Shown here piece after piece: positions 52,040 through 61,357 of a stretch of 64,000 bases of DNA (positions are counted from its first letter, which is position 1; each line of letters begins with the position of its first letter). Both the position numbers and the translations under genes were made by a program. The stretch comes from Shewanella algae. GTDB taxonomy: Bacteria > Pseudomonadota > Gammaproteobacteria > Enterobacterales > Shewanellaceae. A model generated the notes under the pieces. That model worked only from the letters and a program-made list of their open reading frames with translations. It was not told the DNA's origin and made no database searches. The DNA is taken from contig NZ_CP068230.1 of assembly GCF_009183365.2 (NCBI RefSeq), positions 4,741,001 through 4,805,000 of the forward strand, in the 5' to 3' direction.

Positions 52040-52130
52040 ACGGGCATTATTGGCATGGAGTAAATCGTTGTAATTCACCTTAAACTTATACTAAAGTCCT
52101 ACGAGAAATGATTGCGGGAAGATTAAGGTA

Positions 52131-53036
52131 ATGCGAAGACTTACCAGCTTAATAATATTGCTGTGCTGCTGTCTGCCGGTTTGGGCGGCGCAAAAATTAC
52201 CGGCCAGGGCCGAGCTGCAACAGCTGGCCTCGGCCAGCGCCATGCTAGTGGATCTGGAAACCGGCGAGGTCCTCTATGAGGACAACCCACAGCAGGTACA
52301 GCCCATAGCCTCGATAACCAAGTTGATGACGGCGCTGGTGACACTGGATGCCAAGTTGCCGCTCAACGAGCGGATTGCCGTGGATGTCAGTCAGGCCGAT
52401 ATCATGCAAAACGTGGTGTCCCGTATCCGTATCGGCAGTGAGTTGAAACGCAAAGAAGCACTGGCGCTGGCGTTGATGTCTTCGGAAAATCGCGCCGCCG
52501 CGACCCTGGCACATCACTACCCCGGCGGCTACCAGGCCTTTATCAAAGCGATGAATGCCAAGGCGGCAGAACTGGGGATGACTGACAGCCGCTTTGTCGA
52601 ACCCACAGGGCTGTCGGAGCAGAATGTCTCCAGCGCCAGAGACCTGGTCAAACTGCTGCGTGAAGCCAGGAAATACCCTCTGATCGGCGAACTGAGTTCG
52701 GTCCCCAACCGTAGCGTCATGTTTCGTAAGCCAAGATATAACCTGGCGTTTTACAACACCAATCGCCTGGTGAACAAGAAAAACTGGCAGATCCACCTCA
52801 CCAAGACGGGTTATACCGATGACGCCGGCCACTGTCTGGTTATGCTGACCCAAATGGCCAAGCGGGAAGTCGCCTTTGTGGTACTGGATGCCTTCGGCAA
52901 GCTGACCCATTTGGCCGATGCCGGCCGCCTGAAGAAGTGGCTGGAAACCGGCAAAGTCAGTCCGGTTCCCCAAGAAGCACTGGACTATAAACAGCAAAAG
53001 CAAACAGAACGTCAGGCCTTGGCCGCCACCCGTTAA
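52131..53036 (+). CDS. pbpG: D-alanyl-D-alanine endopeptidase PbpG (PBP7)
   Basis: 301 residues with a signal peptide (cleavage near VWAA, about 20) and the three active-site motifs of class C low-molecular-weight penicillin-binding proteins: SITK (61-64), SEN (118-120) and KTG (225-227). SSENRAAATLAHHYPGG matches PBP7, which cuts DD-crosslinks in murein, in the periplasm. It lies 91 bases after flhA, same strand, with its own likely promoter. Confidence 0.92.
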   Translation: MRRLTSLIILLCCCLPVWAAQKLPARAELQQLASASAMLVDLETGEVLYEDNPQQVQPIASITKLMTALVTLDAKLPLNERIAVDVSQADIMQNVVSRIRIGSELKRKEALALALMSSENRAAATLAHHYPGGYQAFIKAMNAKAAELGMTDSRFVEPTGLSEQNVSSARDLVKLLREARKYPLIGELSSVPNRSVMFRKPRYNLAFYNTNRLVNKKNWQIHLTKTGYTDDAGHCLVMLTQMAKREVAFVVLDAFGKLTHLADAGRLKKWLETGKVSPVPQEALDYKQQKQTERQALAATR

Positions 53037-53161
53037 TATTCGGCAAACAGCGGTGACTCAGCGCAGGTTTTCACGCTTGCGTAGCCGCATCCACAACAAC
53101 TTTTGTTATCATCCCGCCTCGTTTAAAGGCCTTTGGCCTTCGCAGTTACTGAGTCAGGAAG

Positions 53162-56100
53162 ATGCAGTCATTTAAAAAGCACACCCTTATCCCGCTGGAT
53201 CCCCGGGATCCCCTCTCCATCAGCCAGGCACTGGCGCAATACCGGCAACAACTGCAGCAAGGTACTATTCTGCGCCAGGGCATGTTCGATATCGAATTTG
53301 TCGCCGTGACAGACAGCGGCAACCGCCGCCTGCAAATCGATGACCTGCAAGATTCAGCACTGCGCAGCCTGCTGCAGGAAGCCCTGAGTCTGGGCCCGGA
53401 TGGCGAAGTATTCACGCTGCCGCCACTCATCAGCGATGAGTGTGACCTCTATCTCTCTGAACCCTTGCTGTTCGCCATTACCATGCAACACTCTCGCCTG
53501 GCACCCGAACTGCTGGCCACCGCCGAGGTCATGATAGACTTCGCCCGCAGGCACAATGATCTGCAGCGCATGTGGCTGGACGACAGCCGCATTTTCGGTG
53601 TCGAGGCCCTGTTTCTGCTGGCCCGGCGCATGCCCGAACTGGCCTGGCTATTGGCACGCTTTCTTATCCCCGCCTGGGACAATGTCTACAGCAATGGCTA
53701 TGAGCAATATATGGCACGGCTGCTCGAACTCAATGGCTGGAGCCCGGATATGCTGCGGGCCTTTGTCTGGTGCGACAGCGACCACTTGCGCCAGGGCTTC
53801 TTCTACAGCGGCGAAACCGGCATTCAGAGTCATCAGCCACTGGCCGACTTCCTCAAGCAAAATCCACAGCAATATCCTCTATTCAAACAGCTGTTGAGCG
53901 AGCGTTTACTCAATAGCCCGAAACTGCTCGCCGCCGAAGACCGCCCACTCGGCAGAGTCGATGCCGTGCTGCATTTCTTTGTCAGCATGTACCCGATTGA
54001 GTTTGCCTGGTTTGAAGTTGAACAGAGCGAGGGGCTGGATACCCTGCTTGAGAGCCAGTTTATCCGCGCCAGTCTCGAAGAGGAGATAAGCGACCTGCGC
54101 GCCGCCATAGAGAGCCAGGCCAGTGGCGCGCTGGCCTGTTACAGATGCGGCATAACCGGGAGCGCCGAAACCGACGCAGATGAACAAGAGAGCAGCTATC
54201 AGGATGAGGACGATGAGCGGCCGGGCAAGCTGCTGCGTCTGTTAAAGCCATTGGCACTGGCGCAACCCCAAGGCGCGGCATTGTGGCAATATCTGCATGA
54301 TGGCAGCCAATCCCAGGCGCTGGCGGCTCAGCAACCAATAGCATTAATTCCCGCTTGTAAGGCCAAAGCCCTGGGGCTCTATCACTACATAGTCGACTAC
54401 TGCGTTACGGCAGAATCCAATCGGCATATTGCCGAAGAGCTGAGCAGTATTCTCAGCGATAGCCGTTATGAACTGCTCTATGGTGATCAAGAAGATGTCG
54501 AAGCCTTTGCCGATATTTTGCCATCAAAGAGTCTGCAGCAAAGGCAACAGCAGTATTTACGCCTGCTGGATATCTGGTTCGCCTGGCTTGGCAAACCCGA
54601 GCAGGAAGAGATCCGCGAAAACCTGGTCGACGATGAAGAACTGCTCGATGACGGCCAATATCTGCAGCGCTACGGCAACCTCAGTGACACCAGTGAGCAG
54701 GCGCTGCTCGAGGCGCAACTGGCTAAACTGTTGCAGCAATGGAACGACAAACGCCAGGTCTACAACCGCCCCTTGTTGAACAAGACCCTGGCCTTGTTCC
54801 GGCAACACCGGCAGCTTGCCAACCCGGATAACTGGCCGCTGAGCCAGATGGAACTCGGCCACTATGTGTTGCTGGCCTTCCTTTGGCAACAGGACTGTCT
54901 GGCCGGGTGCCATGACGCCACCAGCCGGGCGCTGAGCGAGAGATTAAACGCTAATAGCCCATGGGAACAGCTTGCCGGGCAAGTGCTCAAACAGGCCGCA
55001 GACGATGCCAAGCCGCTCAAGGCGTTTATCTGTCGGCCCGACCCCTCTCTTTGTGAGCTTGAGGCGCTGCAACTGGCACAAGACCAGCTCTATCGAAGAG
55101 GGCGTGATGATGTTGGCCGCCAATTGACCCTGGAACCCATCAGTGACTTCCAGCCCAAATACCTATTGTTCGACAAACAAGACGGTTTTCGCCGCGGTGC
55201 CATGCTGTGCTATTTCCTGCTGGCCTCGCAGCAGGCTTTCACTCACTCCTCGGCTCAGCCAAATGAGCCGCAAGCACCGGCTCTCATACTGGCCCGGCGC
55301 CTATGGCAATGGCTGCTGGAACTGGCGCCACTCAAGCTCTTGCATTATGCCGCCATGCCTTACAGTGACGATAATTTCGACCCTGAGTTTGACTCTGATA
55401 CCGAGCGCCAGGGCTTTGTCAGCAGCATGCAATCACTCGGCGTCAGTGAAGCCCTGCTGACAGTGTTTGACTTCCAACTGTCGCTGAGCAGCGGCGATGG
55501 CGCCAACACCCTGCGCGCGGTAGCGCAGCTGAGCCAGTTGGCCCAGGCCTCATCGAGCCAGGCAGATTCACTGCTACAGGCACTGAGACGACTGCCGGAT
55601 AGAGAGAAGCTCAATGCCTTCGAACTGCTGGAGCTGCAATTTCCCGGACAAGGCTTTATCCAACACCCCGAGCTGCAGCGGGAGTGCTCACTCTGCCTCG
55701 AGTATTTTATTCGCGACAACCTCAAGAGTTGGCAGCGGATACTGGCTCAAGACTTTGATGGCCGCTGCGAGTTGCTGGAGCGGGGCATAAAGCAGCCTGT
55801 GGTTGCCGCGCCGCAACTTGTGGTTTGCGAGCAGGCCAAAGATGACAGATGGGACTGGCTCAACGTCAGCCTGCTTCGGCGTCAGGGTGAAGAGTTACAA
55901 GCATTATTGCTGACCCAAGCGATACCGCCGGAGGGCTTGCCCCAAGGTGTTCCGGGCGAGGTGCTGTTGTTTGACGAGAGTGTCAGCGCCGAGGAGATCT
56001 TGGCGGCATTCAAGGCCCTGTACTCGGTCGATGCCAGGGTCGCCTTGGTCAATGCTCGACTGCAAGCATACCTGAGTGGTGAATTGCCGCTGGCAGCCAT

Positions 56101-56656
56101 GCAAGCCTGCCTGCAACGCCTGTTCGCCCTTGATGAGCTGAGTATCTACTCATCCTTCGAGCGTTATGATCTCAAGCAGTGCCTGTGGCTGCTTCCCACC
56201 CCAACCCGGCAGCGACTGCTGCAACTCCTGCTTGGCTACCAATTGGGATTTGAACTGTTCGATGAGCAGCTATTGCGGGCCTTTATGGCCGACAAGGTGC
56301 GCCGCGGCGACTGGCCAGCGGCACGATACATAGACAGGAGATACCAGGACAGCGATGAGCTGCAGGAAGCCGCGCTGAGCTGGCTGCTGCAAACCTTGGA
56401 GCCGCTGCGGCTTGAGCCGATGAAACTGCTGCGTTTTTGCCTCGGCAAGGGGGAATATGAAGCTCCCTGTGACTGGCTAGTCGCTCAACTGAGAAACGGC
56501 ACGCTGACGCCCCTTATTACTCAGTTGACTGTCAATGAGAAAATCGAGCTGATCGATTGTTTGGAAGGCGACTATCCCGACGCGGCCGAGTTGCTCTCGG
56601 CACTGGCCAACGATGACTCCCGCCGGGTCAGAGACGCCATGGCAGAGCTTGCCTAA
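53162..56656 (+). CDS. Large hypothetical protein (1164 residues), not recognised
   Basis: 1164 residues with no signal peptide and no membrane segment, probably cytosolic. Leucine, Gln and Asp/Glu are abundant and the pattern is helical throughout, especially a HEAT-like ending (AAELLSALANDDSRRVRDAMAELA). A single CYRCG pair occurs near residue 324. An acidic stretch (TDADEQESSYQDEDDERPG) follows it. I see no catalytic motif. It lies 125 bases after pbpG on the same strand but is not clearly in its operon. Codon use looks like the neighbours. Confidence 0.85.
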   Translation: MQSFKKHTLIPLDPRDPLSISQALAQYRQQLQQGTILRQGMFDIEFVAVTDSGNRRLQIDDLQDSALRSLLQEALSLGPDGEVFTLPPLISDECDLYLSEPLLFAITMQHSRLAPELLATAEVMIDFARRHNDLQRMWLDDSRIFGVEALFLLARRMPELAWLLARFLIPAWDNVYSNGYEQYMARLLELNGWSPDMLRAFVWCDSDHLRQGFFYSGETGIQSHQPLADFLKQNPQQYPLFKQLLSERLLNSPKLLAAEDRPLGRVDAVLHFFVSMYPIEFAWFEVEQSEGLDTLLESQFIRASLEEEISDLRAAIESQASGALACYRCGITGSAETDADEQESSYQDEDDERPGKLLRLLKPLALAQPQGAALWQYLHDGSQSQALAAQQPIALIPACKAKALGLYHYIVDYCVTAESNRHIAEELSSILSDSRYELLYGDQEDVEAFADILPSKSLQQRQQQYLRLLDIWFAWLGKPEQEEIRENLVDDEELLDDGQYLQRYGNLSDTSEQALLEAQLAKLLQQWNDKRQVYNRPLLNKTLALFRQHRQLANPDNWPLSQMELGHYVLLAFLWQQDCLAGCHDATSRALSERLNANSPWEQLAGQVLKQAADDAKPLKAFICRPDPSLCELEALQLAQDQLYRRGRDDVGRQLTLEPISDFQPKYLLFDKQDGFRRGAMLCYFLLASQQAFTHSSAQPNEPQAPALILARRLWQWLLELAPLKLLHYAAMPYSDDNFDPEFDSDTERQGFVSSMQSLGVSEALLTVFDFQLSLSSGDGANTLRAVAQLSQLAQASSSQADSLLQALRRLPDREKLNAFELLELQFPGQGFIQHPELQRECSLCLEYFIRDNLKSWQRILAQDFDGRCELLERGIKQPVVAAPQLVVCEQAKDDRWDWLNVSLLRRQGEELQALLLTQAIPPEGLPQGVPGEVLLFDESVSAEEILAAFKALYSVDARVALVNARLQAYLSGELPLAAMQACLQRLFALDELSIYSSFERYDLKQCLWLLPTPTRQRLLQLLLGYQLGFELFDEQLLRAFMADKVRRGDWPAARYIDRRYQDSDELQEAALSWLLQTLEPLRLEPMKLLRFCLGKGEYEAPCDWLVAQLRNGTLTPLITQLTVNEKIELIDCLEGDYPDAAELLSALANDDSRRVRDAMAELA

Positions 56657-56765
56657 CCGCCGCCGATTTGGGTAAGGCAAGGGGTTTGGCGGGCTATATA
56701 GGCTATGGGCCACATAGACGCCAGGCAGCATGGGCACGCCTTTTAGGCTGTCTATGCTGCCCGCT

Positions 56766-57464
56766 TCAGCGCACCAGCCAGTCCAGAAATTGCCATAGCA
56801 AGACATTCATCTCCTGAGTCTCGGCCTGGCGCAGTACATCAGGTGGCTGCACCCAAGGATGGGGCTGACTAAACTCGGCGGCACTGTGACTGATAAGCGC
56901 CTCTATCGCCTCGGCGTCAAATTCCAGATGGCACTGAAAGCCGTACACTCTGGCACCATATTCCACTATCTGCCTCGGACATACCTCACTGAATGCCAAC
57001 ACCTTGCTATCGGCCGTCAGCCCAGGCATATCATGGTGCCAATGCCCCAGAGTGACACTGTCGCCGAAGCTTTCCAGGCCTGGATGCACCCTGCCGGCCG
57101 CGGTTAAGGTCACGGGAAAGAAGCCTATCTCAACCTCTGGGCTGGGTTCGAAAGAAGCACCGAGCGCCTCGCCAATCAGCTGTGCTCCCAAACAGATACC
57201 CAACACAGCCACCTGCCCGGCAATGGCTCTGGCTATCAAGGCCTGTTCCGCCCGGGCATCAAAATAGTGGCACTCGGCAATGCCGGTTGCCGGTGACTGT
57301 GGGCCTCCGAGCACAACCAATAAACCTACGCCTTGGAGGCTCTGCGGCAAGGATTCACCAAGCCAGAGGCGGGTATAGCTGGCTTCATAGCCGCGCGCGC
57401 GACACCAGTTCGCCAAAACCCCCGGCCCTTCGAAAGACTCATGTTGAATAAAATGTACCTTCAC
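56766..57464 (-). CDS. Class I glutamine amidotransferase-like protein
   Basis: 232 residues of the GATase1 fold: LLVVLGGPQSP oxyanion strand, nucleophile elbow GICLGAQ (Cys 91) and the catalytic HLE (His 179, Glu 181). It resembles GMP-synthase-like stand-alone amidotransferases of unknown substrate (YfeJ-type). No synthetase partner lies nearby, so it may act as a gamma-glutamyl hydrolase instead. It is divergent from the AraC regulator, 86 bases apart. Confidence 0.88.
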   Translation of the reverse strand: MKVHFIQHESFEGPGVLANWCRARGYEASYTRLWLGESLPQSLQGVGLLVVLGGPQSPATGIAECHYFDARAEQALIARAIAGQVAVLGICLGAQLIGEALGASFEPSPEVEIGFFPVTLTAAGRVHPGLESFGDSVTLGHWHHDMPGLTADSKVLAFSEVCPRQIVEYGARVYGFQCHLEFDAEAIEALISHSAAEFSQPHPWVQPPDVLRQAETQEMNVLLWQFLDWLVR

Positions 57465-57550
57465 CTGTCGCTCCCGCGTTTGTTGTTCAGTTGGCCGTCA
57501 TGTTAGCCTTGACAGCAAACCGATAGATATCGACATAAAGACAGATAACA

Positions 57551-58378
57551 TTGCCAAACCGCCAAGCTATTTCCCCAACAGATACCCTAGCTTCAGAAGC
57601 ACGGTTCGATGCCAATGGGCTGATAGCGGCTTATCCCGACGCCCGGGTGCTCAGCAAAGTGCTGTGGATGCCCAGAGGGCATGTCGATAGCTGGCACTGC
57701 CACAACTGGCATCAGTTGGTGTTTCCGGCAAGCGGCCTGTTACAGACTCAGGTCAGGGATACCCGCTTTATACTGCCCCATAACGGCGCCCTGTTTATTC
57801 CGGCAACCCAGGAACATGAGTCCAGAGTCCTGGTGGATACCCAGTTCATCGGTCTCTACCTGGATCCCGCATATAGCCAGGGCTTTCCCACTCAGGCCAA
57901 ACCCTTGGCAGTATCTCCCTTTCTAAGGGAATTGCTGCTGCATCTGACACAAGCACCCAGCCCGCAAGCCTCAGACGCAAGGTTGAGGTTATTGGTGGTT
58001 CTCAAGGATGAGGTGATCCAGGCGGCGCCCTATCGTTTGGGGTTACTGCTGCCAAAAGACAAACGTCTGCTGCGGATTTTTGATGAACAAGTTGCCAGAC
58101 CGGCATTGGAAATGACTCTGGCCCAATGGGCCGAGCGGGTGGGCGCGTCCGAGCGCACTCTTTCCCGGCTGTTTGCCCGGGAGCTGGGTTGCAGCTATCC
58201 ACTCTGGCGCCAGCACCTACGTTTGCTGAGTTCGCTGACGCAGTTGGAGCAAGGTGAAACAGTGCAACAGGTGGCATTTCAGGCGGGCTATCAGTCCGAT
58301 TCTGCCTTTATCTGTGCCTTCAAAGGACTCTTTGACCAGACACCACACCAATACCGCAGCCAGAATAGGCCAACGTAG
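57551..58378 (+). CDS. AraC family transcriptional regulator
   Basis: 275 residues. N-terminal cupin-like sensor (HVDSWHCHNWHQLVFPASG, FIPATQEHESRV) and C-terminal double HTH (LTLAQWAERVGASERTLSRLF-type stretch; VQQVAFQAGYQSDSAFICAFKGLFDQTPHQYR). The start is a TTG at 57551 with a weak ribosome site; no ATG fits. Its 3' end has been tandemly duplicated downstream. It may regulate the divergent amidotransferase gene; the effector is unknown. Confidence 0.88.
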   Translation: MPNRQAISPTDTLASEARFDANGLIAAYPDARVLSKVLWMPRGHVDSWHCHNWHQLVFPASGLLQTQVRDTRFILPHNGALFIPATQEHESRVLVDTQFIGLYLDPAYSQGFPTQAKPLAVSPFLRELLLHLTQAPSPQASDARLRLLVVLKDEVIQAAPYRLGLLLPKDKRLLRIFDEQVARPALEMTLAQWAERVGASERTLSRLFARELGCSYPLWRQHLRLLSSLTQLEQGETVQQVAFQAGYQSDSAFICAFKGLFDQTPHQYRSQNRPT

Positions 58379-58661
58379 AAGACGCTGGCCTAATGGCAAT
58401 AGTGGCTGAGCTCGAAAAGTGCTGGTTCACTCCCGCAGCAAAGGCTGCAGACGCTGACGGATCTCATCCGGGGTATCAGTCCGACGCTGCCTTACTTGTG
58501 CCTTCAAAGGACTCTTTGACCAGACACCACACCAATACCGCAGCCAGAATAGGCCAACGTAGAAGACGCTGGCTTAATCTGTACTTGGAAAACGCCGACT
58601 CACTCCCGCAGCAAAGGCTGCAGACGCTGGCGGATCTCATCAGGAATAGGTCGACTCTGCT
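58285..58661. repeat. Tandem duplication of the convergent araC-type / thioesterase gene ends
   Basis: A unit of about 184 bases holding the last codons of the AraC gene, the short spacer and the last codons of the thioesterase gene occurs twice. Bases 58317-58393 recur at 58501-58577 with one change; 58428-58471 recurs at 58601-58644 with two or three changes. The spacers differ and copy 2 is 11 bases shorter there. Confidence 0.85.
58427..58577. pseudogene. Remnants: thioesterase 3' end (minus) and frameshifted AraC 3' end (plus)
   Basis: On the minus strand 58471-58427 still encodes PDEIRQRLQPLLRE and a stop, the same end as the intact thioesterase. On the plus strand 58470-58577 matches the AraC end (GYQSD...) but has lost one base relative to it (CCTTACTTG against CCTTTATCTG), so the frame is broken. 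Neither piece can be expressed as a protein domain. Confidence 0.75.
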
Positions 58662-58998
58662 CACAGCTGTAGTCGTAGTGCACCAGGGTGGTCTTGGCTT
58701 CGGCGGTAAGCAGCTCTCCCTGCCAACTCTGCTGCAATACTTCGAACGAGCTGTTGCCTATGCGGCTGACCGAGGTCAATACTCTGACTGTCTTACCGTA
58801 ATAGGTGGGCGCCTTAAAGGCGATGGTGAATCCGGCCACTATCAGGTTCCAGTTGGTCAGATCCAGACCTGGGTTGAAGATTTCGAACACAGGCTCTCTG
58901 GCGGCTTCAAACCACACGGGGAGCACAGTGTTATTGATATGGCCCAGGCCATCGGTTTCATTGAATCTGGGTTGAATATCCAGGCTTAACGCTTCCAT
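58600..58998 (-). CDS. Acyl-CoA thioesterase, hotdog fold (4HBT)
   Basis: 132 residues with the hotdog motif FNETDGLGHINNTVLPVWFEAAREPVF (catalytic Asp in ETDGLGHINN) and a VRVLTSVSRIGNSSFEVLQQ strand pair. It belongs to the YbgC/FcbC-like thioesterases; its substrate is unknown. It converges on the AraC regulator, and a copy of its last 15 codons lies just downstream. An upstream promoter is expected after the MORN-like gene stop, 27 bases away. Confidence 0.87.
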   Translation of the reverse strand: MEALSLDIQPRFNETDGLGHINNTVLPVWFEAAREPVFEIFNPGLDLTNWNLIVAGFTIAFKAPTYYGKTVRVLTSVSRIGNSSFEVLQQSWQGELLTAEAKTTLVHYDYSCEQSRPIPDEIRQRLQPLLRE

Positions 58999-59025
58999 AG
59001 GGTATCCTATTGTTATTATTGTTGA

Positions 59026-61230
59026 TTAAAACTCGCACTTGTCTTTGCCGGCCCTCAGCTTACCTTGAGGATCAAACTGTTTGCCGCAAATTTTCTTGCC
59101 GTCCCGATACAGGGTTTCATAGCGGCCATCGTGATAGATGCCTATGACCACGCCATCGAAACGGGCACCATTGAAGTTGTAAACCTGTTCGCCATTGATC
59201 ATCCGGTTGTATACAGAGATCCTCGGCTCCTCCTTATGGAGCTTGCCATTGATGTAACGGCGTTCAACCATCTTGTTGGCCGCCGTCAGCTCCTGGCTCT
59301 TGAGCAGCCGTCCCTCACGGTCATAGCAGATATATTCCTGTTCATAACCGTAGCTGAGGCGTCTGAAGCAAGCATCCTGACCATCTTCATAGAAGCTGTG
59401 TTGCCAACCGCACAGGTTATTGCTGGTTGCCGCGCCGTCATAATCGCAATAGAAGTTGATCTCCTGCAACTGGCCGTTGCGGTGAAAACGATAGCCATCG
59501 CCTATGGATATCCCTTTTTCTACGGTCCGAAAAGAGGAGATCCCATGGGGGCTGAAGCTGGCCTGCATTCCCTGATCCAGCCCTTGACTGAAGTTTTGCA
59601 GGCGCTCCAGTTGCCCCTGTTTATCGAAGCGATACCAGCGGCCTTCGGCGCGAGCATCACGATACTGCTGCACCTCCAGCAGTTGCCCCTGCTCACTGTA
59701 TCGCAGAACCTTTCCCTGAAGGATCTCATACCAACGACCTTCTTTATCTTGGTACGCCTGATAATCATACAAACTGCTCAGTTGACCATTTTCATGGAAA
59801 TACAGCTGCTGGCCATCTTGCTTACCCTGCTTGAACTGCGACAGCTTTTTCAACTGGCCACTGGCATAGAAGTAACGGCTCTGGCCATCAAGCTGATCGG
59901 CAAGATAATTTTCTTCCAGCAGTAGTTTACCGCTGCTATCCAGTCGCTGCCGCAGTCCCTGTTTCTTACCTTGATGGTAATGGGTCCGCAGCTCAGATTC
60001 GCCATCCATCTCAACCCAGAGGCCATCTTTCAAGCCATGGTCATAAGTCACCCGGTTGCCATCTTCAATCCAGGGGCCATGGCGTTTGTTGTCAAGGTAC
60101 GCACCCTTGAGCCAGATTTTTGTGGGTGTGGGTTCGGCGTCACTGCCAAAATCGGCCAGAAGCTCCTCGTATTCACCATGCAATAAGCCATCTTTGTAGT
60201 TCGCAAACCCCAGCGACAAGGTTTCGTCATATTCGGATTCCAGCTTCCACAGGCCCTGTTGCTTGCCGTCGACGTACTGCCCCCGCCAAAAACGACCATC
60301 GAAGTCAGCCTCTATCCACTCGCCCTGCTGCAAGCCATTTCGATAGTCACCGGCGGCGTTGATACGGCCATTACGTGGGCTATAGCTGGCCCAACTACCA
60401 TGCAACTTACCGCCCTGGTAATAGGCACTCAGTGTCACACCGCCCCAGGTGCCACCGGTAGGAGTAAACCCCAACAGCGGGCCACTGCGACCAGCCTCCC
60501 CCTCGATATCATCGCGCTGGTAAGCCACTTCGGTCACCATAAATCCTTCAGCTTCACCAATACCAAAGCTGAGCCGCTCGAAGCTGGCTGTCAGGAAGAA
60601 TGCTGTCTGTCCCTCTTTGATTCTGACGGGATACTTGAGCCGATAGGAGTACGCCTGTTCGGCGCGCTTCACTGCCCGCCCCTCTTCATCCCGGTAACCC
60701 AAGAGTTGCCCGTCACTCTCCAGGGTACCTTGCAGCAAGGCCCTGATGTTGGCGTCATCAGTGGCGTCAATATCGTAAGTCATCAAATATTGTTGCGGTG
60801 GCCAGCGCTTCAACTGTTTGCGCACTTCGGCCACTGTGAAGTGTTTGAGGGAAGGAGCCAGCCGGTCAAGCCTGGGCTGCAGGCGCTGCAGCCACTGCCA
60901 ATTGCTGTAGTCCCGGCCATATCCCCTGATGAAAAGTTCTGAGCCGCTCTTTAGCATCACCAGGACTTCCCGCTGCTCATCACCATCGAGATCCTGATAA
61001 AAGACGGCGACAACCTGAGTTGCTGCCGGGAAGCTGTCCAGTGTTTCACTGTCATTGTCGCCCTTTATCTGGGCCAGCAGCTGCTCGCCATCCCGGAAGA
61101 AAGACAACTGCTCATTGTCTCCTGCCGGTAGTGTCAGCGGACCGTGAGCCAATTCAGAGGCTGAAGAAAGCGGGGAAAAAATAAGGAGAAATAAGCCTGT
61201 GAGCAAGCCCGGTTGGAATAGTCGTTCCAT
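59026..61230 (-). CDS. Secreted protein of MORN-like (YwqK-type) repeats
   Basis: 734 residues. Signal peptide (LLTGLFLLIFSPLSSASE, about 25), a non-repeat N-terminal domain of about 250 residues, then about 15 MORN_2-like repeats of the type NGxLxxxxxYxxGxxxGxWxxY (for example HENGQLSSLYDYQAYQ, HRNGQLQEINFYCDYDG, YKDGLLHGEYEEL). Cysteines appear only in the last part (CDYDG, NNLCG, DACF, YICYD, KKICG, DKCEF), where they may form disulfides in the periplasm. MORN_2 proteins form elongated beta-sheets; no enzyme site is seen. Function unknown. Confidence 0.85.
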   Translation of the reverse strand: MERLFQPGLLTGLFLLIFSPLSSASELAHGPLTLPAGDNEQLSFFRDGEQLLAQIKGDNDSETLDSFPAATQVVAVFYQDLDGDEQREVLVMLKSGSELFIRGYGRDYSNWQWLQRLQPRLDRLAPSLKHFTVAEVRKQLKRWPPQQYLMTYDIDATDDANIRALLQGTLESDGQLLGYRDEEGRAVKRAEQAYSYRLKYPVRIKEGQTAFFLTASFERLSFGIGEAEGFMVTEVAYQRDDIEGEAGRSGPLLGFTPTGGTWGGVTLSAYYQGGKLHGSWASYSPRNGRINAAGDYRNGLQQGEWIEADFDGRFWRGQYVDGKQQGLWKLESEYDETLSLGFANYKDGLLHGEYEELLADFGSDAEPTPTKIWLKGAYLDNKRHGPWIEDGNRVTYDHGLKDGLWVEMDGESELRTHYHQGKKQGLRQRLDSSGKLLLEENYLADQLDGQSRYFYASGQLKKLSQFKQGKQDGQQLYFHENGQLSSLYDYQAYQDKEGRWYEILQGKVLRYSEQGQLLEVQQYRDARAEGRWYRFDKQGQLERLQNFSQGLDQGMQASFSPHGISSFRTVEKGISIGDGYRFHRNGQLQEINFYCDYDGAATSNNLCGWQHSFYEDGQDACFRRLSYGYEQEYICYDREGRLLKSQELTAANKMVERRYINGKLHKEEPRISVYNRMINGEQVYNFNGARFDGVVIGIYHDGRYETLYRDGKKICGKQFDPQGKLRAGKDKCEF

Positions 61231-61325
61231 ATACTGCTTCCTTGAGAAATGACCTTGGCAACCCGGCCAAGATTGGGGGCCAATACTACAACAGCCGGTA
61301 TTAAATCTAAAGGAATCATGCTATT

Positions 61326-61352
61326 AAAAAAGGCTGCCCAGGCAGCCTTTTT
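61326..61352 (-). terminator. Rho-independent terminator of the acyl-CoA ligase gene
   Basis: AAAAAGGCTGCC and GGCAGCCTTTTT form a perfect stem with a two-base loop (CA). With A and T runs on both sides it could work in both directions; the minus-strand gene ends six bases away. Confidence 0.9.
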
Positions 61353-61357
61353 CAGAA

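Noticed and set aside
56727..56764. Stem GGCAGCAT / ATGCTGCC with a 22-base loop after the 1164-residue gene
   Set aside because: The loop is long and no T-run follows on either strand, so it is not supported as a terminator.
58393..58989. Plus-strand reading frame of 198 codons
   Set aside because: It runs through the duplicated AraC end and then antisense to the thioesterase; it has no domain and no ribosome-binding site.
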